Below are positions 1 to 12,535 of a stretch of DNA of 64,000 nucleotides, in pieces (within the stretch, counting starts at the first letter, position 1; every line of letters begins with the position of its first letter). The notes below the pieces were generated by a model, which was given only the letters and a program-made list of their open reading frames with translations, was not told the origin of the DNA and did no database searches. The translations under genes were made by a program, and so were the position numbers. The DNA lies in the NCBI RefSeq assembly GCF_000247695.1, contig NW_004624747.1, forward strand, positions 15,982,137-16,046,136. Reading direction: 5' to 3'. This DNA comes from Heterocephalus glaber. Lineage: Eukaryota; Chordata; Mammalia; Rodentia; Bathyergidae.

Positions 1-3000
1 GAAAGTTCAATGTCTGATTAATGGGGTCAGGAAGCCAGCATCCTGGCTGGTCAAGGGAACCTTGCAAACAAACCGTAATTCAGTAATGCAATTTCCTTGC
101 CCAAGGCCAGGCTGCGTGTTCTGGGTCAGAGAAGCAAACTTCCTCAGCCTGTCTGGCCCGGTCTCATTGGAGACTCGAAGGTCCTTGGTAATTTTAGCTA
201 GCATGGTCCATGTGAGTTAAAATCTTGAGTCCATTGGGAGAAAACTGCATCGAATGACTAAAAGTAGCAAAGCCCAGTGGTGTCACTGGGAAGCAAAGGG
301 ACAGGCCTGTCCCCACCCTCACCCTGACAAGCTCAGAGAGGGTAGCATTCTAGACGTGCACAGAAATCAAACCCAGAAGGGATGAAGACGTACGTCCCCA
401 CCAGGCTGGGTCCCTGTCTAACCTCTGCCATGCTCTGACAGCAGATCCTCAGCAAGTCACAAAACCCATCTAAGCCCCAGGCTCCTGACCCATCCAGAAG
501 AGATGATGATCCAACTTCACAGGACCACCACGAGGATGGGAAAACCCAGTCTGCACACGCCCGACACACAGTAGGGGCTCAGTAAAGTGCTGCTTTTCTC
601 CCTGTGGGACTCGCACCCTGAGGAGATCCGTCCCCTCTGTGCCTGGGCTGCTCATGCCTGGAATAAACGTAGTCCTAAGTCATTTTATTTGATCTGTCAG
701 AGACTCGAGGAAGAAAGCAACCTCTAAACAAGGTGAAGTTTGGGGAAGTGCCGAGTTCAAGATTTCAGCCATTCTCAGATCTTATTTCTAAAGAAAGCTT
801 TGGCCAAATAAGCATCTACCTGGGCAGTGGAGGTGGGTTTTAGCCACCTAAAAGGACAGTGGTCCCAACATCTGAGAGGTGGCCAGGGTGAGCCTGGTTA
901 GGAGCAGCTCTGGCCTCTCATGAAAGAGGGCTGCCAAGGCACAATGGGGACGTGGATGAGCCTGCAGTGTCTGCCATATGCCCACCTTGGGACCCCTCTG
1001 TGTAACCTGCTGCAATTCTCCTTTTGTGGAAAACCCTGAGAGAACAAATTTGCTACATGATCTTGGGAGAAAGACATAGCTTCTTTGAGCTTCAGGAAAT
1101 GGTGTCCACATCAGCATCTCACAGAATTGTATAAGGACTCAAAGGTGACGCATAGGTCACAGTGCCTGATGCTTGACATAAATCTTCAATTAACAGTAAT
1201 TCCTGTTGCTATCCATATGTGGGCTTCCGTAGAATGATTCTGTTACTCACAAAGGCTTCCTTGGGTCCCAAGGAGTGAAGGCAGGTGTACGTCTCTAGAA
1301 GCAAATCCAGGGGAAACAGCATTTTCTGGTAGCTCATACATGGACGAGGAAATAGGACCGGGTCTCTGAAGGCTTGCGGTGGGATGGGGACAGATGAGGG
1401 TGACCTTCCCCTTGCCCCTCTTCATGTCCCATCTGGATACATCATGTGTCTGCTCAAAGCAGTCTTGGTGTTTTCTCTTCTGCTTGGCATAAAGGGCAAA
1501 GGAAGCCCCTGTCCAGTCCAGTGTCTGTCAGTTTCCTAGGGACAGCACCAAGGCAGAAGCAGACATGTGACACAGAGGGAGGACCTCATGGTCACAGCCA
1601 CTGATGGTGCTAAGAGTCCACTGGCACTCCTGGCCCAGGAGGGAGGCCTCATGTGGACATGTGCGCATGGTATGCAAGATGCTCTCTCCTCCCAGCCTCA
1701 TCCTCCTGGACCAGCAACAACCCCAGCACACAGGGCCACCAGCAGAGCCCTCTCATCTGCCAGGAGGGGCCGCCTGTCATGTTCAGGGCCTGCTGGCTGC
1801 AGATGGCCAGATATTAAATTCTGCTCAGCTTCCCATCTGGCAGCCACCCTGGCTGGCCAGCACGAGTCCCCATGGGCATCTCTGGGCTCTGGACAAGCCA
1901 CTCTGCCCACACCAGACCCTCCGGTGACCCTCAGACCAGGCTGTGTTCGGCTAATCAGGAAGGTCCACCCTCCAGCCAGCAGGAGGGACCGCACTTCCCG
2001 GTCTGCTCCCCAGAGCTTGGCATCAGATCGGCCAGGGTCATGTCCTCCACCACTGGGCATATGTCTGACCCTCTCTCAGCCCGTTTCCCCCTCTGTGATG
2101 CCTAGGTCACAGGGCCACCAGGAGGATGAGAAAGGAGATGACATAGACAACAGGGTGTCTTGGCCCCCAGCACTACCGATATGTTGGCCTAGATCACATG
2201 TCATGGCAGGGGCTGCCCTGTGCCCTCCCTATAGGGTACTGAGTAGCATCCTGTCCTCTCTACGCCCCATTATGGGAACCACAAACGTCTCCAGGCATTG
2301 CCAAGTGAGCCCCAGAGGACAGTGACACCTCTCCCGACAGTCGCTGGTGCAGGGTACTTCCTGCAGTGCCTAGGACTTGGTAGATGGAGTTGCCACATCA
2401 GATAGCGACTGTTTTTTCTAAGAGTAAGGAGTCAGTGTGACTCAGGAGTGCTTAGGATCTGGCCCAGGGATGTCACAGGTACCCAACCATTGGTTATTCT
2501 TACTGTCTTAACAGAGCACCTTTCTGGTCCCCCCTAGACTAGAGGATCAAAGGTTTGAGATTTGTATGTGGATCAATATTCATTCATCAAACATATAGAG
2601 AGAGCTACGTGGCAACCAGGGATGGATTGATACATGGCTTGGTTGCTAGGTAGGGCAGAGAAGGGGGTGGGGCAAGAAAGAACTAATAAATGTCATCATT
2701 GTCAATTGTCATTGTTCCCAGAGCTGTTACAGTCCTTGTCATGGGCTGATATTTATTGATCACCTACTGTGTCCTAGCCAGTGTGCTAACACGTGAGCTG
2801 GGTAATCCCAAGGGACATGGGCCAGGTCCTTGGCAGAGAGGAAAGTCCTGGGCAAGCCAGCAAGGTTGGCCACTCTGCCTGTCCCTCCTAGGATCCCCGT
2901 GTCCTCGCAGATCTCTGCAGCTACATCAGCCCAGTGTGGCTGGGGCCCATTCCCCACCCCCCGTCACCAGCTGGCCACCCCTCCATCCCCAAACCCCCAC

Positions 3001-3830
3001 CTAGGGAGCTGGTGCAGGGCCAGGCGGCCAACAACTGTTCCACAGCTGCTCAGCAGAGCCTGCCTGCCTGGGACTTGGAGGCCAGAGAACCCAAGGACTG
3101 GGAGGCCCAGAGAGGGCTAGGGACCTTCCTGCACCACCTAGAGGACTGGCAGCAGAGCTGGGACCAGAGGAGTTTAAATTCAAATTTAAAATACAGACTA
3201 ATGATAATCAACGAGGTTTACCAAGGGTTTACCATACCCACCCCACCAATGAGCAATTCCCTGACTTCCTGTCAACAAATGCCCACCCTGACCCCAAAAG
3301 TTAGTGCTTTTATTATCAGGACCATGTTATAGAAGGGGAAACTGAGGCAGGAGTGCATTCAGTGACTTACCCTAGGGCAACGGGCTTGGAAACAGTATGG
3401 TCGGGACTCCAACCTGGGAAGTCAGACCCGAAGTTACAGGGGGTAACCACTGCCCCACGCTGTCTCCTATAGGCCATCTCCTGCCTTGTCCCTGGTGGTG
3501 GCACTGTTGACTAGCATGAGCTGGGGACCGTTGCAAAGTGCTGCAGTGAGGAGCACATGCACCCGCACACATGCACGCATGCACAGACCTTTACTCGCCT
3601 CTCTGAGGATCCCCCCTTAGATCCCTGCCTCTGATGATTTTCCCATGGTGGCTTTTCCCATGGAAGCTAGAGCTCTGGCCAGCAGGGGTCCCTCCCAGAG
3701 CATGGTGGGGAGCTACTAACTCTCTGTCAGTTCCAGGATCCTGAGGAACAGAGGCAGGAGACAGGAGGCTAGCGGGAAGGAGATGTGGCATCCATTCATC
3801 CATTCGCTCAAAACTCTTCTTCCCTTTCTG
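1..3830. other. Gene-free stretch upstream of NOS1
   Basis: No gene is recognisable here. Open frames, including one of 252 codons at 1567-2325, show no known domain, no splice context and no codon pattern I can defend. Short MIR-like tails are visible around 560-600 and 1110-1180, an MIR/L2-type snippet near 2745-2800, and a better MIR fragment at about 3300-3440. The stretch is either intergenic or a far-upstream intron of a long NOS1 transcript; the sequence alone does not decide. Confidence 0.6.
3300..3440 (-). repeat. MIR SINE fragment
   Basis: The MIR core appears in reverse orientation: a gaaactgaggcag block, then a decayed gtgacttaccc block corresponding to the usual 'acttgcccaaggtcac' segment. 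It is strongly diverged. Confidence 0.6.
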
Positions 3831-3837
3831 ATTTTTT

Positions 3838-4110
3838 GTCTTTAATCAATACCTAATAGCTGCACATATTTATAGGGTGCAATGCGATGTTGTGATACAT
3901 GCACATGTGTGTAATGATCACATCGGATAACCAGCATGTCCATCGCTTCATGCATTTGTCATCTTGGGAGGGCTTTGGGAAGCCATCTTCCGGCTGGTTA
4001 GAAACAGGCAGTGCATGATGGTAACAGCAGTCACCCTGCTGTGCAATGGAACGGCGCTTGTTCCACTGATCTCTCTACTTGTACATCCCCCCCTCCCCGC
4101 CTCACTGCTC
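3838..4110 (+). repeat. Ancient L1 3' end fragment (L1M type)
   Basis: The run 'catatttatagggtgcaatg', followed by 'gatgttgtgatacatgcaca', 'gtgtaatgatcacatc', 'ccatcgcttc' and 'agtcaccctgctgtgcaatg', follows the order of the 3' region of old L1M elements on the + strand. No coding part is kept. Confidence 0.75.
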
Positions 4111-4679
4111 CCCACAGTCCCTGCTGTTGAGACTCCATGGGGTGTTGGAGAATCAGTCAGGAACATAGCACAGAGGCAGGGACAAACAGGTTACCCGGAA
4201 GCCAAGAGCAGTGTGAGCTACACAGAGTTGGATGTGAGTGGGGGACTCTGGAAACACAGCAGGGCGGAAAGCTTCCTGGAAGAGGAAACACGTCCTCTGG
4301 CATCTGAAGGATAAGTAGGGTTTAGCCAAGTAAGAGCAGATGGAAAGTTACCCAGGCCTGAAGAGCACCCCTGCTGGGCCGGGGGATGGGAGACAGGTGC
4401 CCATTCCTGCAACAGTGACCCACAGGGCTGCGGTGCAGCTGGAGAGGGGCAGTGGGCAGGGCCAAGACTAGACAGGGACCTGCAGTTTATTCCATCTTGA
4501 AGGAAGTGGATGGCCTTTTGGACTTGGAGTAAAGGAGATAGCAGAGTTATACTTGTGCTTACAGGAAATCATTCTAGTGCTGTGTGGCAAACGGATTGGA
4601 TCAGTGGGAGGAAGCTAGTATGGACTTGGGAATGTGTCTTCCTGGTTCTCTAATTACCTCCACTGTTTATTACAGAGGA

Positions 4680-4765
4680 TAGAAGAATGAAAGGAAGGAA
4701 GAGGAAGAGGGAGGGAGGGAAGGAGGATGGAAGGAAAGGAGAGAGAGGGTGGAAGGGAAGGAGCC
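4680..4765. repeat. Purine-rich GGAA/GGGA low-complexity tract
   Basis: An almost pure A/G strand built of ggaa, ggga and gaga units with single interruptions. Its polypurine strand asymmetry is similar to the tract at 37,545-37,600. Confidence 0.8.
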
Positions 4766-5434
4766 TATGGGGAGAGACTAGAACCAATGAGCACAAGTTC
4801 AAGAAGGGACTATCTCAATTTGGAATGTGAAAAAAATTTGCAATAATCAAAACTATCAAGGCTGGACAGAAACTCTCTAAAAGAGTATGAGTTCTGTGTA
4901 CTGGAGGCTATTGAAGCCCTACCTGGGATGGGATTTAAAGGGTGAATAATAGTATTAATATTTCACATTTGTACAGGGATGTATATTTCTAAAACAGTTT
5001 CTTGTGCTTTATCTCCCTTCATTGATATAACAACCTTGTAATGTGAGTATCATCCTAAGTATTATTGCCTTTGCACAGATAAGGAAATTCAAAACCAGGG
5101 ACATACAATGACTTTCCCATCTAGTAAGAAACAGAACTGGCCCTGAGAGCCCTTCAATTCCAAGTTCCCTGTTCTTTCCAGAGAACTCCAGCTAACTTCT
5201 GAAGTTCCTTCTAGGCCAGAAATTAAGACAGAGTTCTTAGTTGGAGACATTCCTGCCCGATAAGAGCTTGTACCTTCGATGCAAAATATTATGTAAGCTT
5301 CAAGCCAGAAAACAGGTTCCTCAGGACAGGCAGAGCAACACCAGACCCCTTCTCTTACTGGCTGTGTGGTCTTTGCTAATTCATTTGATCTCACCAAGCT
5401 TCAATTTCTTCATCTATGTGGTGTGAAAAAAATA

Positions 5435-5956
5435 TGGTGAGTGTCTAAATTTTTCCTGTTAAATTTATTACAGTAAAAGACACATTGCCATTAATTCTCC
5501 TCAAAATTCTCCCCTTCATTTTGAACACACTTAGCTCATCATTCTTGCCACTTGTTGAGAAGGTTCTGAAACTCCTTTCACGGTGACTGTCTTTAGTTGT
5601 GCTGTCATGGCTGCCTCAATGTCCCAAATGGACTCAAAACGTTTGCCTTGCGTGCTCCTTTTGAGTTTGGGAGAGAGCCAGAAGTCACATGGTCTCAAAT
5701 CTGGTGAATAAGGTGGATGAGGACACACTGAATGTTTTTACAACCTGCCTTTCCTTTGGATGGCACTCACCAGCGGTCACCATATTTTTCATCACACCTC
5801 TTGAAGGTATTTACAAAAGAGGATTTCCAGAACTGCTTCAGAAAGTGACAAGAACAATGGGATAAGTGTGTTTGAAGTGAAGGAGAGGATTTTGAGGGGA
5901 ATTCATGGCAATGTTTCTTTTGAGGTAATCAAAAATTTTCATTTAAATATTCACCT
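5435..5956 (-). mobile_element. Palindromic mariner-derived element, copy 1
   Basis: A 522 bp non-autonomous Tc1/mariner-type element flanked by TA on both sides (5433-5434 and 5957-5958). The ends are inverted repeats: TGGTGAGTGTCTAAAT on the left, and the complement of atttaaatattcacc on the right. On the minus strand, 5531-5728 encodes a decayed mariner transposase C-terminal piece with the family signature HPPYSPDLRPCDFWL, then KGKR-type residues. The 3' terminal arm at 5470-5577 reappears inverted at 5820-5930, at roughly three-quarters identity by eye. The element is therefore a fold-back of two 3' ends, with a remnant of transposase between them. It cannot encode an active transposase. 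Confidence 0.88.
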
Positions 5957-5959
5957 TAT

Positions 5960-8900
5960 ATTTTGATTACACCTCATATAAAATCCAGGATACTAAAACC
6001 AGCATCTCATGGTTATTGAGTTTCATGCCATAGTATATATAAAGGGCTGTGTCATTCATGATTCTTTTGATTGTGACAGAAACTCAACTTCAGATAGACA
6101 GAAGAAGGCATGTGGTACCTTCCAAGTGTCATCTTTCCTCCTGAGTGGAGACCTCAGTCACTTTTCCTGCAGATAAGCCTCTCCCAATGGCAGGAACAAG
6201 GCTAGCCTCACCTTAGCAGCCTCTGCAGAAAGACTGCTTCCTTTACCCAGTAACAGCATATCAGTTCCAAGGCAGAGCCCTGATTGGCACTGCCTGAATC
6301 ATATCCTCACCGTTCAGACCAATCATTTTGCAAGATGGGTATAAGGTATTCTGATTGGCCAGACCTTATTCATCTACTGATCACTATGGTAAGGGGAGTA
6401 GAACCTACAATCTATTATGATAGGACAATTGTCTAAAACATTACTAAAAATCTATTACAAATTTTTAGGACAGAGTCTGGCATGTGGTAACTGTTTATTA
6501 AATTGCTGCTGTTATCGTCTGGGAGCCAAAGACAGTTTTATCGGTAGTGAAGCCTGAAAGGCTTTAGAGAATTCCATAGGTCGAGAAGGAAGGAAAACAG
6601 AATGCTACGTCAGACACACAAAGCTTGGTGATGCCAAGTTGACGTTCCTCCATGGGGATCATTATACACAGTACCAGCATCCTACAGGTGTCCACTTTCG
6701 ATGACAATTTAGATGGGACAGAACTAAAATGTGAACTGGGACTCAGGGGCCAGTTTCCCACACCCTGAAACTTGCAGACTGGGCTCTGTGGTGCTTCTTT
6801 CTTTTATTTACCCATTTCTGTTCATTCTTCATTTTATTCAACAATATTTTTTGTGGACCTGCCATGTGCAGCTGCTCCTCCCTAGATTTCAGCAGTAGAC
6901 AGATGTTCTTTGACACTCAGAACACTTTTTCAAATGGGATTAGTTCTCAGCATTGACAACTCATATGTCACATGAAATCTGAATTGAGGGCTTCTCTTCA
7001 GAATTCAGAAGACCCAGCACTTCTGGATTTATGCTCCCCATGGCATCACCACCTGATGCCATGTTGTGTCCACCCCTTTACACGTGACTTGTGCTCACCA
7101 CTTCTCCAAGTTCCTGACCTGACCCATTTCTCTGATTCATTAACTGATTTTCTCCTTGCAAGCATTTGAGTTTGACACTCTGGGATTAGAGTCCATTGAA
7201 TGAGGATATCAGCTTTGCTACTGGTCTATACCTATCCAAGCAGACTCCCAGACCACCTTTTGCAGCAGTCCTTCCAAAACCCCCATGGGGTAAAAGCCCT
7301 ATAGATAGACCAGGGAGGGAGATGAGGTTCTCACCCAGATGCAGGTGAAGCCCAGCCTTGCCTTTTTTACACTGATTTCAAACACACCCCATTAGGTGAA
7401 GCTGCTTGAAGGAATAAAAGGCAGACATTCAAGTGGTTTTCACTACATGGAGGATGAATGTGTGTTTACCCAATGCAGCAGAAAGGCAGTTTGAAGCATC
7501 GTCAGAATTATCATCATTCAGTCTGTGAATAGCGTGATTCTCAGGCTGCTCTGAGCTCAGAGAGGCTCTTCAATGGGCAGATGAGTGCAAAACAAGAAAT
7601 GCCTGGTTCTTTAACTAGCTGCAGGGCTGGGGGGACTTTTAAATCACTCTAGGATGATTCGTGCCCGCCTACTTCCAAAGGCTGGGTGGAAGTGAGGAAG
7701 AGGATGATTCACCTTCCCATTGAAAGAGTGTTCATTGAGTACCTAGTGTGCACTTAGATGCTATCTGTAAGACTATACATCTCCAAGCTACATCACCAGC
7801 CCAAACCTCTTCTGAATCTTTATGTCTAACTTTCTTGAAATACCCACCCAGGTGTCTCGCACTCATTGCAGACATCTATGCTCTAAACTCACCTCTTTCT
7901 TTCCACAAATTGAGAACTCTCCGACCTCTTCCCTCTCAGTAATCATCAACTTTATCTCTATAATTGCTCAAGCTGAAACTTAGACGTTACTTTTCCTTTT
8001 TATTTTGAAATAAGAGAAAAGTTTTCTTTGCGTGTATGTGTGTGTTACACTACAAGGAGGAGAAAGTACATGTTTGTTGGCAGAAAGAGAAGTGACTGGA
8101 ATATGTATGGGAAAAAATGGAGTTGGAGTGGACAGAGAAGAACTCTTAAAATCCATAACCGTTCACCAAGGTTCCAGGACTAGGTGTTCTATGGAGTAGG
8201 AAGTCATTTTGTCCCATCCTTGATTTATGTTTTCCATTTCTGGGCTTTAGTAAATGAGCCTCCATAATATAACATTGACAATGATATTTGACAGAGATCA
8301 TAGAAAGATGCTTAGAAATAATGGCCCTTGTGTTTGTGAAATGGTGTCTGGATTAAGGAAGATAATGCATGTGAAATGCTTGGCAGAAACTCTAGTAGAA
8401 AGTTAATAAACAATAACCACCACCGTAGTTGTTAAAAAGCCCAAGTTGGAATAGCTATGATCCATCAGAGAAATCCAAGAAACCTAGGCAGACAGGGGCA
8501 GTCTTTCTGATCTTCAGTATATTGAATTGCATATTTTTGCGCATTAAATGATGAAGATTCACGATGATTAAATAAAAGGAGAAGTATTCATTTTATTGAA
8601 AAATGTTGATTAAATATAACTTTCCTTTTATGGAGGCTACCAAACAACCGGAAGGTATAAAAACATGTTCTCTCCTTCCACGTTTGCTCTCTGCAGCCAA
8701 TAAGAAAAGAAGGGTCCTTTCCCCTTCTTTTGGGATTCACATAGAAAACAAGACTTCCAACCCCTCATGATCATCAGGACAGTCACTCCAGGAATGAGGA
8801 ATGTGAGAACCAGATAAGTGGGTACTTTGCCCATAGCAGGGCTATAACCACATTGGACTCTGGATTCTTCCATTATGCCACCATGCTATTCTATTCTAAA

Positions 8901-8980
8901 TGCAAAGATTGAGAATTTTATTTCTTATGAAGAGTGAGTCAGATTTACCCTTCTCCTAGTTTCCCTCCAAAGGCATTTCT
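5960..8980. other. Non-coding stretch without recognised genes
   Basis: No exon or intact transposon is evident. A possible L2-like fragment lies at about 7730-8010, suggested by 'cattgagtacctagtgtgca' and the following pyrimidine-rich text. An MIR-like tail is present near 6460-6500 and 8370-8430. The rest is unassigned. Confidence 0.5.
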
Positions 8981-8984
8981 TTTA

Positions 8985-9055
8985 CTTTTCGACTGATACA
9001 TAATAATTATACACATTCATGAGGTACAAAGAAGTTATTGTTGACCTCTCTTTTG
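8985..9055 (+). repeat. Small L1-type 3' end fragment
   Basis: The run 'ttcgactgatacataataat', then 'tacacattcatgaggtacaa', resembles the start of L1M 3' untranslated sequence, as in the element at 3838. It is short, so the assignment is tentative. Confidence 0.5.
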
Positions 9056-9278
9056 CTCACCCACAACAGCAAATTGATCACCAAGGCCTGCTGGTTCCTT
9101 CTTCCAGTGGATCCAGCCGTAGGTTGGTTAAGGTAATACTGTACTAGTTGCTACAACAGGTAGACCCTGTAATCTCAATGGCTCAACATAGTAAAAGTTT
9201 ATTCTGAAGTCAAATAAAATTTAATGAAGAGTTCAAGTGGACAAGGAGCCAGGAAGCTCCCATCCTATGACTCCATTG

Positions 9279-9471
9279 CAGGGATGGCAAACCTATGACA
9301 CTCATACCGCAGTGGGCACACAGAGCCCTCTCTGTTACCACACAAGCCAAGTCACCCCAGCAGCCAAGCACTGGATATTTAGGTTTAATTGCAGTGTTGG
9401 CACTTTGCAATAAATAAGTGGGTTTGGGGTTGCAGTTTGGGCACTGGTCTCTAAAAGGTTCACCATCACTA
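9279..9471. mobile_element. hAT-type miniature inverted-repeat element
   Basis: A 193 bp element whose left end CAGGGATGGCAAACCT is matched by the inverted right end AGGTTCACCATCACTA. CAG-type ends of this length are typical of hAT elements. Inside are 'aagtgggtttggggttgcag' and 'ggcactttgcaataaataag', which I recall from non-autonomous hAT families of the OposCharlie type found patchily across tetrapods. The 8 bp flanks (ctccattg and cactaagg) agree at only 4 of 8 positions, so a target duplication is not clear. No coding capacity. Confidence 0.8.
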
Positions 9472-9639
9472 CACTAAGGAATGGTACAAGAGCGAGGACC
9501 ACAGGGTACCTGAAAGAGCCAGAGGAGGGAGCAGCCGGCAAAGCTGGGAGGGAGAATGAGGATTAGTACCTTGCTCTCTCCACCCAACTCAGAGACCCAC
9601 GATGAAGGCAGTCTCACTCCCCTGTCCCCCTCATCATCT

Positions 9640-11640
9640 TGCCGATGCCTTCTATTGACTGAATCCAAAAGAAAGGGAGCTCATGGATTGGATCAGGCTC
9701 CATGAGTACCAAGCAGCCTGCAGAAGCAGGTGAATGACCTGGAGAGGTAAACAGATGCCAGCCCATGTTCCTTCCAGGTTGAGAGACAGCAGAGTTTCCC
9801 TATCTATTGGAGTTCCTTTGGTTTCAATCACCATAAATTGATTTGGGCAAAACTCTGGAAAAAATAAGAATGGATAGGAGTGATCCAGTATAGGCCTAAG
9901 ATTTTTAGATAAAGCTGGACAGTCAAGCCTCAGAGGCAGGAGACAGAGCCCCAAGACTTCACGTAAATGTGAAAGGGAGTTCTCCAAAGAAAATAAGGGT
10001 GCAGCTTTGAGAAGAAAAAATCCTGGACCCATAAAAATGAGAGATGTGTTCACCAGACTCCCTCTGACCAGAAAGAAAATAAAATGAACTCAGCTGAGAA
10101 GCTAATGCCTCATCAGACTTCATCAGGGTCATCCATTGGTACTTAGTCAACATTTGTGGGTTGGAGGAACCAATGAGCCAAGGAATGCCCAAGAATCTGG
10201 ACCTCATACAGAGGACACTGGGGACTTTAAGTCTAGCTCAGGAGGTGGCCTGGGCAGAGCTGCACCTTAGAGAGACCTCCTCGGACTTGGGTAGAGAGAA
10301 AGGATAGCAGGGGTCAGGGAGCCTGTTCCAGCTGTCCCAGGTGAGGAAGATGGTGCCTCAGGCTGGAGAGTTGTTATAGAGAAGGAAATGCTGGGTTGCA
10401 GTAGAGCAGTTTGGGGGCCATGGGCAAAGAGTCTTAGGGACCACGTGCATATGACCATTGGTAAATGCTGTATACCATAGCTCAGAGCCCTGTTGGTGAG
10501 CAGGATAGAGGATCACAGCCCTGGGTAGGGAGATGAGGGGCTCTGTCATCAGGAGATGCTGAGAAACTTTTCAGATGCCCTCAGTCCTCCACAGCTATTG
10601 ACTCCACAACCCCAGATCCCCCAGGAGTTCAAGCCAATCCCCAAGCTGATGTAAAGTCCACTCTAGCTGCCAAGATGATGGTGGCCCAGTCACTGACCCC
10701 ACAGGGAAACATACACAGGGACAACTTTGTCCAATGGAAGGACAGGGAATTACCCAGAAGATGTTCACACCCTAAACACAGCATTTCCGGGGTAAGGAAC
10801 ATGGCAGCCCAGAACTAAACCATGGCTCCAGAGCATGGCTTCCATCCAGCCCAGGCCTGAGCCACACAAAACATTAGGCAAAGAATCAATTCCATCTGCA
10901 GCAAAATATAAGCCCTTGGGAAGCCCTGAATGTACCATCCCTTCCAGGTCTTTGCATATTACGGGAATGAGCTGCCCTCCTTCCTCCCTGCCCACCTTCT
11001 CCGGGTCAGCTCGAATTAGTGGCCAGCCCCCCACTCAGAAGTCGCATCCGCATGGGTAGAGATAACACGTGAGCCCTGGCTGGGTAAGCATTCCTCCCCC
11101 ATGTCCCCAGCTCCATGCGCCAGCATCACCCCGAATGCCCTGAACAAGGTCATTGCATGACCTTGAGCAATTACCTCATCTTCTCCCAGACTCCATTTCC
11201 TCGCATGAAAAATAGGGCTATTAGAGGAGACACTTAATAAAGTCACTGGGAGCCTTAATGGCATGGCCTTTATAAGGCTCTTAGCTTGGTGCCTCAAGCA
11301 GAGTAAGTAGACAGGAAGTATTAGCTGCTGCTGGTCTCAGCCACTTCTCAGTCCTGGGACTTGTTGCACAATCTACTACAGACCTTGTTTTAGCCCCCGC
11401 CTGTGATTTCCTGAGACCTCAGGCAGCCTCGTTGATTCCTGCCACTTTCTTACCAGTCTTGATCAAATATCAATACTACCTCCCTCTCAAGAACTGTGTG
11501 GGTTGGGGACCTAACTGATTTCCGAATTAAGTCATTGGTATCTTTCCCATGGCATCAACTCAGAAAGAGATCGGGGTTTCTTGAAGTACTTAGAACAGTC
11601 TCTACAGGCTTTTCTTTTAGATTAAAGGTGTCTACTTCAG
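9640..11640. other. Non-coding stretch, nothing recognised
   Basis: No repeat family or exon can be named with confidence. The longest open frame (133 codons on the minus strand, 9652-10053) has no recognisable domain. Confidence 0.5.
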
Positions 11641-11718
11641 GGCTGGGAATGTAGTTCAGTGGTAGATCATTTGCCTTGCATTCATGAGGCCCTGGGTTCA
11701 AACCTCAGGACTGTTGTG
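11640..11718 (+). repeat. ID-type SINE monomer
   Basis: The tRNA-like ID body runs from 'ggctgggaatgtagttcagt' through 'ccctgggttcaaacctcagg'. These correspond to the A-box and B-box of the RNA polymerase III promoter. It ends just before a T-rich run and is followed 25 bases on by a dimeric SINE. Confidence 0.85.
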
Positions 11719-11740
11719 TTTTTTTTAATCTATTCAAATA

Positions 11741-11915
11741 TTAGCCAGATGTGGTGGTACACGTCTGTAATCCCAGCACTCTGGGAGGCTTGAGCCCAGC
11801 CCGGGCAACTTAGTGATGTATCAAGACCCTGTTTAAAAATAAAAAATAGAGAAGGCTAGGGATGTAGCTCAGTGGGAAAGCCGTGGGTTCAATCCCCAGT
11901 ACCACCAAAAAGAAG
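11741..11915 (+). repeat. Dimeric B1-ID SINE
   Basis: The left half is B1-like (gtggtggtacacgtctgtaa, then tcccagcactctgggaggct). An A-rich linker joins it to an ID half (ggctagggatgtagctcagt, then ttcaatccccagtaccacc) and an A-rich tail. The ID half lacks the usual central segment. Confidence 0.9.
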
Positions 11916-12111
11916 GAGAAGCTGAAGAGGAGAAGCAGATGGACCTGAGTCTGTGCTCATAGTGTCTCATCACAGCCTAGAACATACAGGAGTACTCAAT
12001 AAATACTCATCAGATGAATGAATTTCATGTTCTTCAATGAGTGACTAAAAAGCAACAGGTCAGGCATTGGGGTGGGATGGGTGGGATATACAAGTTATGA
12101 TTTTTTTAATA

Positions 12112-12535
12112 CAGTGAATGTTTAAATTTTTTAAAAAATTGTTTTGTAAAAGACACATTGCCATCATTCCCCAACATAGTCACTTTTGCTTCAAACACAC
12201 TTATCCCACCATTCTTGCCACTTTCTGAAGCAGTTCTGGGAGTCCTCTTTCATGAGTGTCATTAGCTGCACTGTCGTGGCTGTCTCAATGTCCTGGATCA
12301 ATTAAGAACATTTACCTTTCATGGTCATTTTGACAAGAGCCAGAAGTCACACAGTGCCCAATTTGGTGACTAAGATGGATGAGAACACACTGTGATGTTT
12401 TTACGAGCCAGCCTGTTTTCCAGAAGTGCCAAGAACAGTGGAATAAATGCGGCTGCAGCAAGGAGTATTTTGAGGGAAATTCATAGCAATGTATTTTTAT
12501 TGCAATACATTTTTAAAATTTAAACATTCACCACG
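12112..12535 (-). mobile_element. Palindromic mariner-derived element, copy 2
   Basis: A second copy of the element at 5435-5956, in the same orientation, 424 bp long and flanked by TA (12110-12111 and 12536-12537). Its ends are cleaner than in copy 1: CAGTGAATGTTTAAATTTTT on the left and the complement of aaatttaaacattcaccacg on the right. The inverted arms are 12148-12245 and about 12415-12505. The central remnant (12290-12400) matches the transposase part of copy 1, but about 90 bases near the middle are missing. Confidence 0.87.

Noticed and set aside
1567..2325. 252-codon open frame
   Set aside because: No recognisable domain or family, no splice or promoter context, and low-complexity Ser/Pro-rich composition. 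Several overlapping frames are similarly open.
5531..5728. Active mariner transposase gene
   Set aside because: Only a C-terminal piece is present, within a palindromic deletion derivative; the catalytic N-terminal and central parts are missing.
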